The translations under genes and the position numbers were made by a program. A stretch of DNA of 64,000 nucleotides from Armigeres subalbatus (taxonomy: Eukaryota; Arthropoda; Insecta; Diptera; Culicidae): contig NC_085140.1 of NCBI RefSeq assembly GCF_024139115.2, positions 28,879,806 to 28,943,805 on the forward strand, given 5' to 3'. Under the pieces are notes generated by a model. That model worked only from the letters and a program-made list of their open reading frames with translations, did no database searches and had not been told where the DNA came from. Of the stretch, positions 55,079 to 64,000 are shown piece after piece (positions within the stretch are counted from its first letter, which is position 1; the number at the start of each line of letters is the position of its first letter).

Positions 55079-55301
55079 GGACAAGCCTTCCGGAATTCAA
55101 ATTCACATCTACTCACGTTTTCAAGGGCACACCATTCAATACGAAAGCAACGCGTAACTGTCATCCGTTTATTTTAACTTTGCTGCGTCGCAGCATGCTT
55201 GAAATAATAAAAATGACAGTTCTGCGATGCTTCCGTATTTTGTTTTTATTGTGCCTTGAAAACGCGAGTGCATTTAGTTTTGGATTCCGGGACGCTTGTC
55301 C
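55079..55301. mobile_element. TTAA-class MITE, diverged copy 3
   Basis: 223 bp. The core (TTTGCTGCGTCGCAGCATGC, AATAATAAAAATGACAGTT) matches copies 1 and 2 at 18072 and 18419. Its ends are GGACAAGC on both strands rather than GGTCACTC, flanked by ATAA at 55075-55078 and 55302-55305. Confidence 0.7.
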
Positions 55302-55531
55302 ATAAGGACAGACTGTGTCAAAACCGAATGTTGATGAAAAATATCTTCGTTTCTATGTAACGTGCTTTTGTGTACTTCATTCACCACAAAATATTGTTTT
55401 TATCATTATTCAGTATCGGCACATTCTGCTCGTCTTGAAATTTTGAATCATGGATTAAATTTGTCCATAAAATGTAATTTCATCTAAAAATCACAAATAT
55501 AATCAAAATCGAAAACACCAGAGTACACACT

Positions 55532-55735
55532 CTAACTTTCACCTACTCAGTGACTGAGTAAAATTGTATTGCCCTCTCTTTTCTTCCCACGGAAATTTTA
55601 CTCAATTTCCGTCAAAAGCAGGACTACTCATAGTTTTGAGTAGTCCCGCTTTTAACGGAAATTGAGTAAAATTTTCGTGGGAAGAAAAGAGAGGGCAATA
55701 CAATTTTACTCAGTCACTGAGTAGGTGAAAGTTAG
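55532..55735. mobile_element. Near-perfect 204-bp palindrome
   Basis: Each arm is about 95 bp, with some three mismatches in the part I compared base by base; the centre is TACTCATAGTTTTGAGTA. The arms carry CTAACTTTCACCTACTCAGT and CCCTCTCTTTTCTTCCCACG. No target duplication is visible. RNA from either strand would fold into a long hairpin. Confidence 0.8.
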
Positions 55736-57326
55736 CGTGCAGAAAATAATTTTCCAATAAAAACCACAGTATGGTTGGCATGTACGCCAGCCTAATGGTC
55801 CTTGGTCATGCGCATTTTATGATCATCGAAGTAAAGCTTTCCCAAACACATACTTCAGCCATCTGGTGTGGTTTCACAATACTTAGGAAGTTTCCAACCA
55901 TCACCAGAAGATGTCGTTTCTGTCCAGATAAAATATCATCTGGCTTCCCGCTCGTTGCGGGGCCTCGACTTTCGACTTCATGGAACGATGATTGTGCCAA
56001 CTGAGGCGGGATGACTTTTGGCACGGGAGTTTTCGTCGTTTCCCTGTCTGCAGATGTCTTCTTTCTCGGCGACCACCGAAGTGATGACGACTTAATAGAG
56101 TATTACATGATTTTTGTTGTGTTTGGTCTATTCGTTCAGCGACTTCCGACTTTTCGGGTATGAATAAAGATGGCACGTGTAGTTAAAAATTATTAACAAC
56201 GACAGAGCTAACAGCTGTTACGATGTTGCCACCAGCTGGTTGAGTGATACTTGTTTTGGCGTTCTATGGGTATACCGTTCTATGGATACTATCACAACAG
56301 ATAAAGGAGTAAGAAGCTATGAAGCATATATGACATTTCGATAAAATTTAAGTTGAGTACAGCAATAAATTATTTGGTTTTAGAACTTTGTGGCCATAAA
56401 ATATAATACGTTGAACATAGTAAATGTAATAATTTACTGTAAATTTTAATTTTTTAAACCTCGTTTAAAATTTGAACTGAATGAAAAATATAGAATACTT
56501 TATCCGCGACCCTCTAAAGCATTTCTTTTCGATACATTTGCACTGAATTTAAGTCTTCCTTTTCAACTAGAGTTCTTCTGAATTTTATTTATAAAAAGGA
56601 ATACTCGCCTTTTAATAAAAAAGTACACTTGAACAAAAAAAAACTTGTATTTCAGATGCTTGTACGAAGTTTCATATAATCCAGAGCCACTGTTATTTCT
56701 AGCCTTTTCTTCTACTACGGAGGACATGACTTTGCGGACTACGTGGGCCAACGACGTTTAAGATGAAGATATTCACCCCAAATCTTGTTTACTGACGACT
56801 TTTTCCCCCATTTGATGCTGCTGGCGTGAACGAAAATGCCAATCATTTTTCTTTCGAAGGTGTTCTCATACGTAAACAGGAATACACACTCATTTTTTGC
56901 TTGCTGCAACTCGGAAAATGCGCACAGCTGTGTGCTCAACAAAATAGAATACTGAGAGTTTGGTAAAAATGATGCTTGTTTGCTGAATTTTATTCGATAA
57001 CCGTTACCATTTTTTTTATATTTATGTACGACTGCTCTTCGTTCATGAAATTTAAAATAAACAATAAATATCAAAACTTAGAACTCATAGGATTTTCTAA
57101 AACAAAAAAATAATACATATGTGCATGAATATAAACTTGAAATGTTCATCTTAGCTCTGACAAAACGAAATCCTCATCGAGCTCATTTAGAGCATAAATT
57201 AAAGAGTTTTCGAAAATAAGACTTTGACATCAAAACTAGCAACATCGAAGATGATTTTCTATCGTCACCGCCGTCGTCAATGAATCGGCGTACCGTCGTA
57301 TGGCAATAAATGTCCACGCCACCTAA
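55736..57326. other. Unassigned DNA
   Basis: Overlapping frames on both strands at 55771-56176 and minus-strand frames at 56563-57074 are open but show no family motifs, starts or splice logic that I trust. It could be an old transposon remnant. Confidence 0.3.
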
Positions 57327-58472
57327 TAGGGGTGACTGGGGTAATATGCACCCCCGGGCAGAACGACATTTTGGCATTTTAAGCGGTGTTCCAGGAATAT
57401 TTTCAAGAATGTTTACTACTGGATTGGTCGTTCCGAACTACATGCGCTGTAGTAAATACTCTGGGAAAACTGCCGAAAATTTACTCAAAAATGCCAAAGG
57501 GTCATTTTTCCCGGGGGTGCATATTACAGTTAAAACTCTATGATTCGATGTTGTATGACTCGATATCGACTCATGGAAGCAATTTATGACATATTAAAAA
57601 AACATTTTACTGTGATGCTCCCTTCAAACAGCTTTCCAAAGATTTCCTATTTCACAGCTCGATATTTCCATAAGTCGATGGTCCCTTCAATATCGACTCA
57701 TGGAGGTTTTACTGTACCCCAGTCTCCACTATTATTACAACGCCGATGGCTACATGCCTAGAAAACTCAACAATGATTATTGTTGACTGAGCGCCAATAA
57801 TATTAACCATTAGGCCCTCCTTAGCCGTGCGGTAAGACGCGCGGCTACAAAGCAAGACCATGCTGAGAGTGGCTGGGTTCGATTACCGGTGCCAGTCTAG
57901 ACAATTTCCGGATTGGAAATTGTCTCGACTTCCCTGGGCATAAAAGTATCATCGTGTTATCCTCATGATATACGAATGCAAAAATGGTAACTTGGCTTCG
58001 AAACCTCGCAGTTAATAACTGCGGAAGTGCTTAATGAACACTAAGCTGCGAGGCGGCTCTGTCCCAGTGTGGGGATGTAATGCCAATAAGAGGAAGAAGA
58101 AGAATATGATTTTTCAAGGCATTTAAAAAAATGTTTCAAAAATAGGCCTAAGGCAAAACGCTCGAATGGTGGTGTAAATCTGTGTAAATGACTTAATTGC
58201 ATGTAAAATAATGGTGAACGCATGGTTGTTTGTTTTTTTCGTAATAGATCGAAGTACAATCTTACTGGTGAGGTGGAAGAATCGCAAATAGTTAAATTTG
58301 TGTGAATATGAAGGGATTTGACTATTTTTTTTCCAATGGTGCTCAGTAATGGATAATTAATTATGGATTGTAATGATAATAGTCGTTCATAAATGTCCTA
58401 CAACAGATTATATGAGTGATTTTATGAGTGAGCATTTTGCCCCGGGGGTGCGTTATGCACTGTTCTCCCCTA
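57327..58472. mobile_element. Element with TAGGGG ends and GC-rich subterminal repeats, hosting a SINE
   Basis: The left end TAGGGGTGACTGGGGTAATA with TGCACCCCCGGG faces a right end that reads TAGGGGAGAACAGTGCATAA with GCACCCCCGGGG on the other strand. A further inverted TGCACCCCCGGG / CCCGGGGGTGCA pair lies at 57349-57522. The Feilai-like copy C lies inside. About 850 bp without the SINE. Same terminal style as 35546-36588. Confidence 0.6.
57811..58102 (+). mobile_element. Feilai-like SINE, copy C
   Basis: It starts GGCCCTCCTTAGCCGTGCGG (A box), has a B box GGTTCGATTACCGG near 57883, then the body through GCGAGGCGGCTCTGTCCCAG to a GAAGAAGAAG tail. It is complete and in plus orientation. Target duplication not identified. 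Confidence 0.8.
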
Positions 58473-59125
58473 CGTCAATTCGGTAGACCTGTCCTATCGT
58501 CCTAGGAATAAGAATTACGAGCTGTGGGGATCAACAATCGGAAAAGAAAGATAAATGAATGTCTCTTAACTGTATTTTGGGGCTTTTTTAACTTTGAAGA
58601 GGTTGAGTGGTAAAATAGGTTATTCGATGGAATAATTAGCCTAATGAGAATATTTGCATATTGATTAGACGTATTTAAATGTAGCCATTTCCGACCCATA
58701 CTATCATGCTGATTCACAAGCTCCAATTTCCCCATTATTAGATTAGTTAGATTAGGTAAACGAAAAGCTTTCCGAAATGCAAGCCAAACCTCATAGAAAC
58801 AACAACTGCTCGACTGCAGAACAAGGAAACCTAACTTGTCAAACATATGTATTTTCGAAACAATAATTTAAATTAACGCATTTATGCGGAGATTGCTCAT
58901 TGCGCGTTATTCCCGCGAAGCTGTTCAAATTTTTCTCTTTCTTCGTAATAATGAAAAAACATGTTCCAAAACGGGAATAGTAGTTTGTTTCCAATGAATT
59001 TTCTTTAATTACGTATTTGAAACATGTTTGGCTGTAAACTCTCAATCAGACGGATTTTTAGATGTAAATTTCAATATTACCACGGAGATTCATTGTTATT
59101 AAGTTGAGCACTACCATTTATAAAC
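58473..59125. other. AT-rich spacer
   Basis: Antisense frames 58846-58502 and 59045-58839 have no recognisable features. Confidence 0.3.
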
Positions 59126-59424
59126 TTCTTCTTCTTGTTCTTCTTATTGGCATTACATCCCCACACTGGGATAGAGCCGCCTCGCAGCTTAGTGTTCATT
59201 AAGCACTTCCACAGTTATTAAACTGCGAGGTTTCTAAGCCAGGTTACCATTTTTGCATTCGTATATCATGAGGCTAGCACGATGATCCTTTTATGCCCAG
59301 GGAAGTCGAGACAATTTCCAATCCGAGAATTGCCTAGACTGGAACCAAGAATCGAACCCAGGTACCCTCAGAATGGTCTTGCTTTGTAGCCGCGCGACTT
59401 ACCGCACGGCTAAGGAGGGCCCCC
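59126..59424 (-). mobile_element. Feilai-like SINE, copy D
   Basis: Tail (CTTCTTCTTCTTG) at the left, tRNA-like head ending GGAGGGCCCC at the right. Flanked by the exact 13-mer ACCATTTATAAAC (59113-59125 and 59425-59437). The exact duplication points to a recent insertion. Confidence 0.88.
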
Positions 59425-59437
59425 ACCATTTATAAAC

Positions 59438-59934
59438 ATTAGTTTAAATTAAACATTTTTTAACACGACATAGTTGCTTTCTAAAACAAATATTCAAAGC
59501 TTAATGTGTTGAAAGTGCGTGCACAGTAAATATACTTGCCTCTGAACATAGTAATTTCGCAGTTATTAATAATAGGTTTACAATATCTCATTAAATGAAT
59601 TTGTATTCTGTATGGAATCGTACTGGTGCACCCGTTAGACATAAAGAAGTTAGGACGTTAAGAATAAAATGACTCAAAGAATAGCCCATGCATAAAGAAG
59701 GAAGAATTATGCCAACCGTACATTATGCCTAACGTCAGAGAGCCAAATAGGACTGTGATAAGTAGCCAAAGATAAAGTAATAAATTTATAATGAATTTAC
59801 TTATCGGATTCTCGAACAAATTGATGTTTCGGGAACAGTAGGTTTTTGGTCCAAGGTTCTCTATCCACCGGGATGGGGCTGCCATCTTAGGTATAGCTTC
59901 CGGGAAATAGCATTTCATACTCAGCCGCTGGATG
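59438..59934. other. AT-rich spacer
   Basis: A minus-strand frame 59918-59658 contains one long hydrophobic stretch (FIINLLLYLWLLITVLFGSL), but nothing else supports a gene, and it abuts the repeat at 59935. Confidence 0.3.
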
Positions 59935-60215
59935 CCAGAACATGTTGGAGCCGCACCTCCTTGGTGAACAGACGCTCGATCAGTCGGGTCAAATTTGTTT
60001 TAAGCTTTGAGCGACACACGGTCGCTTTGATAGGGTCTGCTTGGGGACACATGCAGCTTTTTATAGAAGTTCAACAGAGCCCACTGTCGAACCCCACCAC
60101 ATCCTAGGCAGACCCCACAGGACGCACCCTCTCACTCTAGCTGATGTCAGAAGGACAACAGTGCCCAGGCTATACTACCAGCTAAGTACGCAACCCTTAG
60201 CTGGCGGTCAATGAA
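59935..60215 (-). repeat. GC-rich dispersed repeat, probably a retroelement end
   Basis: Minus strand reads CCAGCTAAGGGTTGCGTACT, CACTGTTGTCCTTCTGACAT, CTATAAAAAGCTGCATGTGT and then TTGACCCGACTGATCGAGCG. Sharp composition change, the TATAAAA motif and the following open LTRLIERLFTKEVRLQHVL suggest a 5' UTR or LTR with the start of a coding region. Family not assigned. Confidence 0.4.
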
Positions 60216-61855
60216 ATTTAGCTTTATTTTATTTGTAGTAATCAAATAAAATGATAACAAGATTCGGGTCGGTTTCAAAAACGTTCAAGATTTTCTTTTT
60301 CAAGCTCTCAGCCACCTTTTGTGCATCTTCTAATATTTTTCGACGTTTAGCCTCTAGCGTCCGTACTTCTGTCTCACATTGTCGTTAAGCATCTGAACTT
60401 TATCTGAATTAAGAGCTCCCTTTTACCGCCGTTCTTTATCTTCCGGGTAAAGTGAATGGGAGTTCCGAGGATCTCTCTGAGTGAATTTGATTGAGATTTA
60501 CACCTTCTCTAGTTCTTCTGCGCATATGGCGCCATGACGTCGGGCAAGGACTGGTTCATCTAGCATTTTCTCAAAAATACATTCTTTGTTGACGAAAATT
60601 TTTATTTCGACGTTGGCGTTTCCATGTGATAAACAGTAAATTAGTTTGATTATGCATCCATTTGAATATTCTATTATAAATCATCAAGCCGTTCTTTCCT
60701 TCGATTGTATTGAATAAACCCATCATGCTTGTTTGTATTCAGCACGACGCGAAACTGCGTCAATGCTTTATCTGTCGTAGATCCGTCATTCGTCATCCGT
60801 AACATTTTTCAAATCTCTTCTTAGCAAATTGCGGGTCTGCACTGATTACTAAATAATTAAATTATCGATAACATACTTAGATTCAAACATGAAGCGACTT
60901 TTGTAATTGCATATGTCAAAGTGGTCGCTGAATTAACTTTAAAACGATCGTTTGAAGCATTCTTGTACACTCGGCTTATTTAGCATCGAAACCCAAAACA
61001 ATGTCCTTCACTGGAAGATGATTCTTGAAATCATTTACAGCTTTTGAAGTTTTCGTTGGAGACTGATATGGGTGCTTCAAAGGAAATACGACGACTTTCG
61101 AATAAAGAGCTCTTCTCGCTGTAACATATTTGATAATATTGTAAATACCAAGCAATTAACTTACAATACTCCAGCCAGCCATCCAGCCATTGAACTTCCA
61201 ATTTTATCACTCGTAAGCAGGGATGGAATCCTAAAGAGAAAGATCAAGACTCTCACTTATCATATCAGTATACATATACGATATGTAGCACACCGCAAGA
61301 GACTTTTTTCGCAAGCTGTCATGGTAGAGAACTGATTCGGGATGCTATACCCCATGATAAATTTGTTTTAGAAAGCTCCAAATGGGAGGAGCACTGGCTC
61401 TGATGATGCATTTCAACTTGTTCTACACAGCTGTGCAGAAACCAACACGAAAGGAGCGAAAACAAAGCGAGAATCACCATTTTTCTGTGGAGGCTGCCTA
61501 TCCGAGCAAACCCTGCTCGTAAGAATGCCGATTCACATTGGGCCTATCCATGGACACTTGTACTAGTTTGCTTGATGTGGAAGCTCCAGGACCTTCTTTG
61601 AATGCTACTGGCTGCATTCTGGCTGGCCTTGGACTTGGAAGCTACTCAAAAACTTTGACATCATGTACCGCGTTGCCACTTAATTTCTTGACTCATACCA
61701 GTATCGCACATTCATGTCCATCTGTTGATTCCTTGTAATCTTATTAAGAGACTCGTCAAATCCTTATGCAATTTTATATCCATATTTATAGTAACGAGCA
61801 ATACCAAGTATGATCGAGTAACTGATTATATCACGTTCCAAATGAAGCTTTGCAT
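60216..61855. other. Unassigned, mostly AT-rich with GC-richer islands
   Basis: 60290-60560 on the minus strand has short charged coding-like pieces and the TCGGGCAAGGACTGG motif shared with about 20967, so it is probably repeat-derived. 61380-61740 is GC-richer on both strands without a recognised domain. Confidence 0.3.
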
Positions 61856-61904
61856 ATTCTTCAAATAACCCTGGGAATGATAGTTTTGACCGCAACCTTT
61901 TTTT

Positions 61905-62470
61905 TGCGTGTAGAATGTTCCCAAACCGACCCCCTAAATGGCAGAGGCCATGAAATTGCGAAAAATGATTTTTTTGCCAAGTTTCGTAGTCTATATTGTA
62001 GCGGAGACATTATTCTGTATTTCTGAGGCTTTATTGTGGGTGCAGATGTGGAAAGTTGGGAGATACAGAGGGTAAAGTGAAAGTATACGTTTTCGGCATT
62101 CTCAAAAATGGTGGTCCGAAACCGACTCCCCCATGTTCCGAAACCGACCCCCCTACCAGTAGTCCAGAACTGACCTATATTTCGCACACAAATAGTTTGA
62201 GTAACGACAAACGAGTGTCGTCGACAGCGCCATCTGCGAGTAACACCGGAGAATCGGTACACTCCCCCCACAATTATGGAACAATTTTGCCAAAAAGTAA
62301 TAATTTCACAATCACATTCACTATTTTCAATGGAAAATGAATTTCTATCGGGAATATAAGATATTTAATAGCAACCCATCATAATTTTGACTGCTTCAAA
62401 ATTAAATTGATCAGTGTTCCATAATTGTGACCACGACCAAATTTTCCCACAGCTATGGAACAGTTTAGTA
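61905..62470. repeat. Stretch with repeated AAACCGACCCCC and ATTATGGAACA motifs
   Basis: CCAAACCGACCCCC / CGAAACCGACTCCCCC occur at about 61918, 62117 and 62138; CACAATTATGGAACAATTTT at 62270 and CAGCTATGGAACAGTTT at about 62450 recur in both senses. It resembles a terminal-repeat element of the TAGGGG type, but I could not define its ends. Confidence 0.35.
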
Positions 62471-63599
62471 TTTCCTGTTTAGTAAGTCACTTTTTAATAT
62501 TTTTTGTGTCGACGTCCACGCTCAAAAGCAATAATTGTAGCAATAATCTCATTAGCGGTATGAACAAATTTATGGCTGATATTTGCAATAAAACGGCATT
62601 TTTTACATTCGCCGCCATATTAGACACGAAGTGTTTCATACACGGTGTGTCTGTGACCATTATTAACGAAAAAAAATGTCCATCCATTCTGAACTCGCCT
62701 TTCGAGAGATATAATATCCAAGCGTCTGCTATGAAAATTTCAAAATCTTTCATCTAGGGAATCAAAAGTTATAGCAGTTACAAATTTAATGATTTTTGCG
62801 TTCGATATCTCACTAATATGCAACCATATATACCGTGAATTTCCTCCTGATTACATCCAAATAAATTATCATCACATATGCAATTTGCAACCTCAATCAA
62901 CTATAACCTTAAACCTATTCTTTGAATAATAGAAAAAAAAGCAAAGGATGTTAGAGATAACATTGTACAAATATCGATGGCAAAATAGACAATACAACCA
63001 AAATACAGTATTCAAATTACAGAATTATTGCACTTCAATCTCCTAATCATACCAAAGTGTGAATATTGTCTATGACAGACAAGTAACTACACTCTGTATG
63101 ATGATTCTGCTTTTATTAAATATGATAATAGTTGGTAACATAGAATACCGCGCTGAAACAATTTTGTTTTTCATGGGTACTGGGTAGTTAGTAAGACTAG
63201 TAAACCAACATTTAAACAACAATGTGCATCATTTGTTGTTAGTTATACAATCATCATCCAGTTCGATTCCAGCAGTGGTACGAAAACGAGTTCCATTTGG
63301 AAAAAAATGAGAAAGGATAGATCACACGAGGAAAACCGCCTTTTCCGAGAACGGTAGAAGTAAAAAGCATATATGCACCACTTCGGAACGTCTCAACAAT
63401 TTAACTGACTTGCTGAACTACAATACATTTACTTCATAAATTAATGCATTTACTACATCAATTAACTGACACAGGGAATACTAGTATCCGACTAGAAGAT
63501 GGAAACCATCGCATTTCCATGAAGCCAAGTAAGAAAATGAGAGATTTCAAAAGACTGAAACTATTTAAGAAATATTTCACTGTCATGAGACGATTTTAG
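62471..63599. other. AT-rich spacer
   Basis: CGCCGCCATATTAGAC (about 62610-62625) resembles the dispersed word at 43211. Otherwise no feature. Confidence 0.3.
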
Positions 63600-63760
63600 T
63601 ACAATTCCATTTCATTCCACCAAATCATATTACATATCGTATTTAGACCTCAATTGTATGGTCGTCTTCAGTGTCTCGTACTTGACTCGACTCAAGTCGA
63701 GACACTGAAGACGACCTTACAAGTCAACAGACTAAATACTCACGCTCCTCTAATGTGGAC
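63600..63760. repeat. Dispersed repeat ending in a near-perfect hairpin
   Basis: The left part matches the 27605-27683 repeat. The hairpin 63660-63716 reads GGTCGTCTTCAGTGTCTCG in both directions, and weaker symmetry extends outward (GTATTTAG[A/T]C, TTGTA). This is the version without the MITE found at 27684. Confidence 0.6.
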
Positions 63761-63839
63761 GTGTACTATACACATTTGGAAGTGTTGGCTTGACAAATGG
63801 ATTGCGAGTGATTTGACTATGCGTCCAATTTAGGAATCT

Positions 63840-64000
63840 CGAGCTCATTCAGGAGCCTCTGGGTTGCGAAGGCCGATGGAGGTCCTTCGTAGCTTAGTTG
63901 GTTTAAGCACTAGTCTAGCGTACTGTAGGGTCGTGGGTTCGAGTCCTACCGAAGGGAAAGTGGTTACCTCCAATGCATTTTCAATTCATTATCTTCTACA
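63840..64000 (+). repeat. tRNA-like dispersed repeat, third copy (cut by window end)
   Basis: The 5' part GGTTGCGAAGGCCGATGGAG matches the centre of the inverted pair at 20 kb. The cloverleaf is 63883-63957 with the same anticodon loop CTAGCGT and complete acceptor and T stems (one G-T pair). The body ATGCATTTTCAATTC begins the shared 3' part. Confidence 0.65.

Noticed and set aside
55771..57074. Open frames as a DNA-binding transposase
   Set aside because: No zinc, THAP or catalytic motif could be confirmed, and frames overlap on both strands without support.
59658..59918. Membrane protein gene on the minus strand
   Set aside because: One hydrophobic stretch in an AT-rich region next to a retroelement end; no other coding evidence.

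Overview
The window is eukaryotic and most likely comes from a culicine mosquito, probably Aedes. The evidence is four Feilai-like tRNA-derived SINEs and a fragment, several classes of non-LTR retrotransposon, many terminal-inverted-repeat MITEs, short GT-AG introns, an insect chemosensory ionotropic receptor, and very low gene density in AT-rich DNA. Species and family names are recognised from memory of such genomes; no database was searched.

Only two host genes are well supported, and both need splicing to be seen. (1) A divergent ionotropic receptor at 32066-33713 (+). Its two overlapping open frames resolve into one 531-residue protein once a 52-nt phase-0 intron (32378-32429) is removed. 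(2) A gene whose first coding exon (44675-44723) and second exon (54124-54425) match in splice phase across a 9.4-kb intron. It continues to the right, and I do not recognise its product. Weaker candidates are an exon ending at 116 and a GC-rich, UTR-like block at 7331-8560.

Layout: 1-0.65 kb edge exon candidate and tRNA-like T arm; 0.64-6.68 kb a complete but frameshifted I-like LINE with 14-bp target duplications; 6.7-9.5 kb GC-rich block and a foldback; 9.9-20.3 kb a graveyard of LINE pieces, some split by TTAA-flanked MITEs, ending in an inverted pair of tRNA-like repeats; 20.5-31.6 kb SINEs, a hAT element inside a Jockey-like LINE, and a long degenerate TTTGGCC-type repeat carrying a MITE; 32-33.9 kb the receptor; 34.5-40.1 kb MITE, a ~145-bp satellite, a TAGGGG-ended element and a ~150-bp satellite arranged head to head as a macro-palindrome; 40.4-44.5 kb mostly unassigned; 44.55-54.43 kb the split gene, whose intron holds two 23-bp tandem arrays lying in a ~2.6-kb tandem duplication; 55-64 kb (probably still intron or flank) MITEs, a near-perfect 204-bp palindrome, more SINEs and a third tRNA-like repeat.

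Most long open frames are not genes. In particular, the long antisense frames at 46.1-47.4 and 48.9-50.0 kb follow from a stop-free 23-bp repeat. I saw no CRISPR array, no rRNA and no bacterial-type operon.
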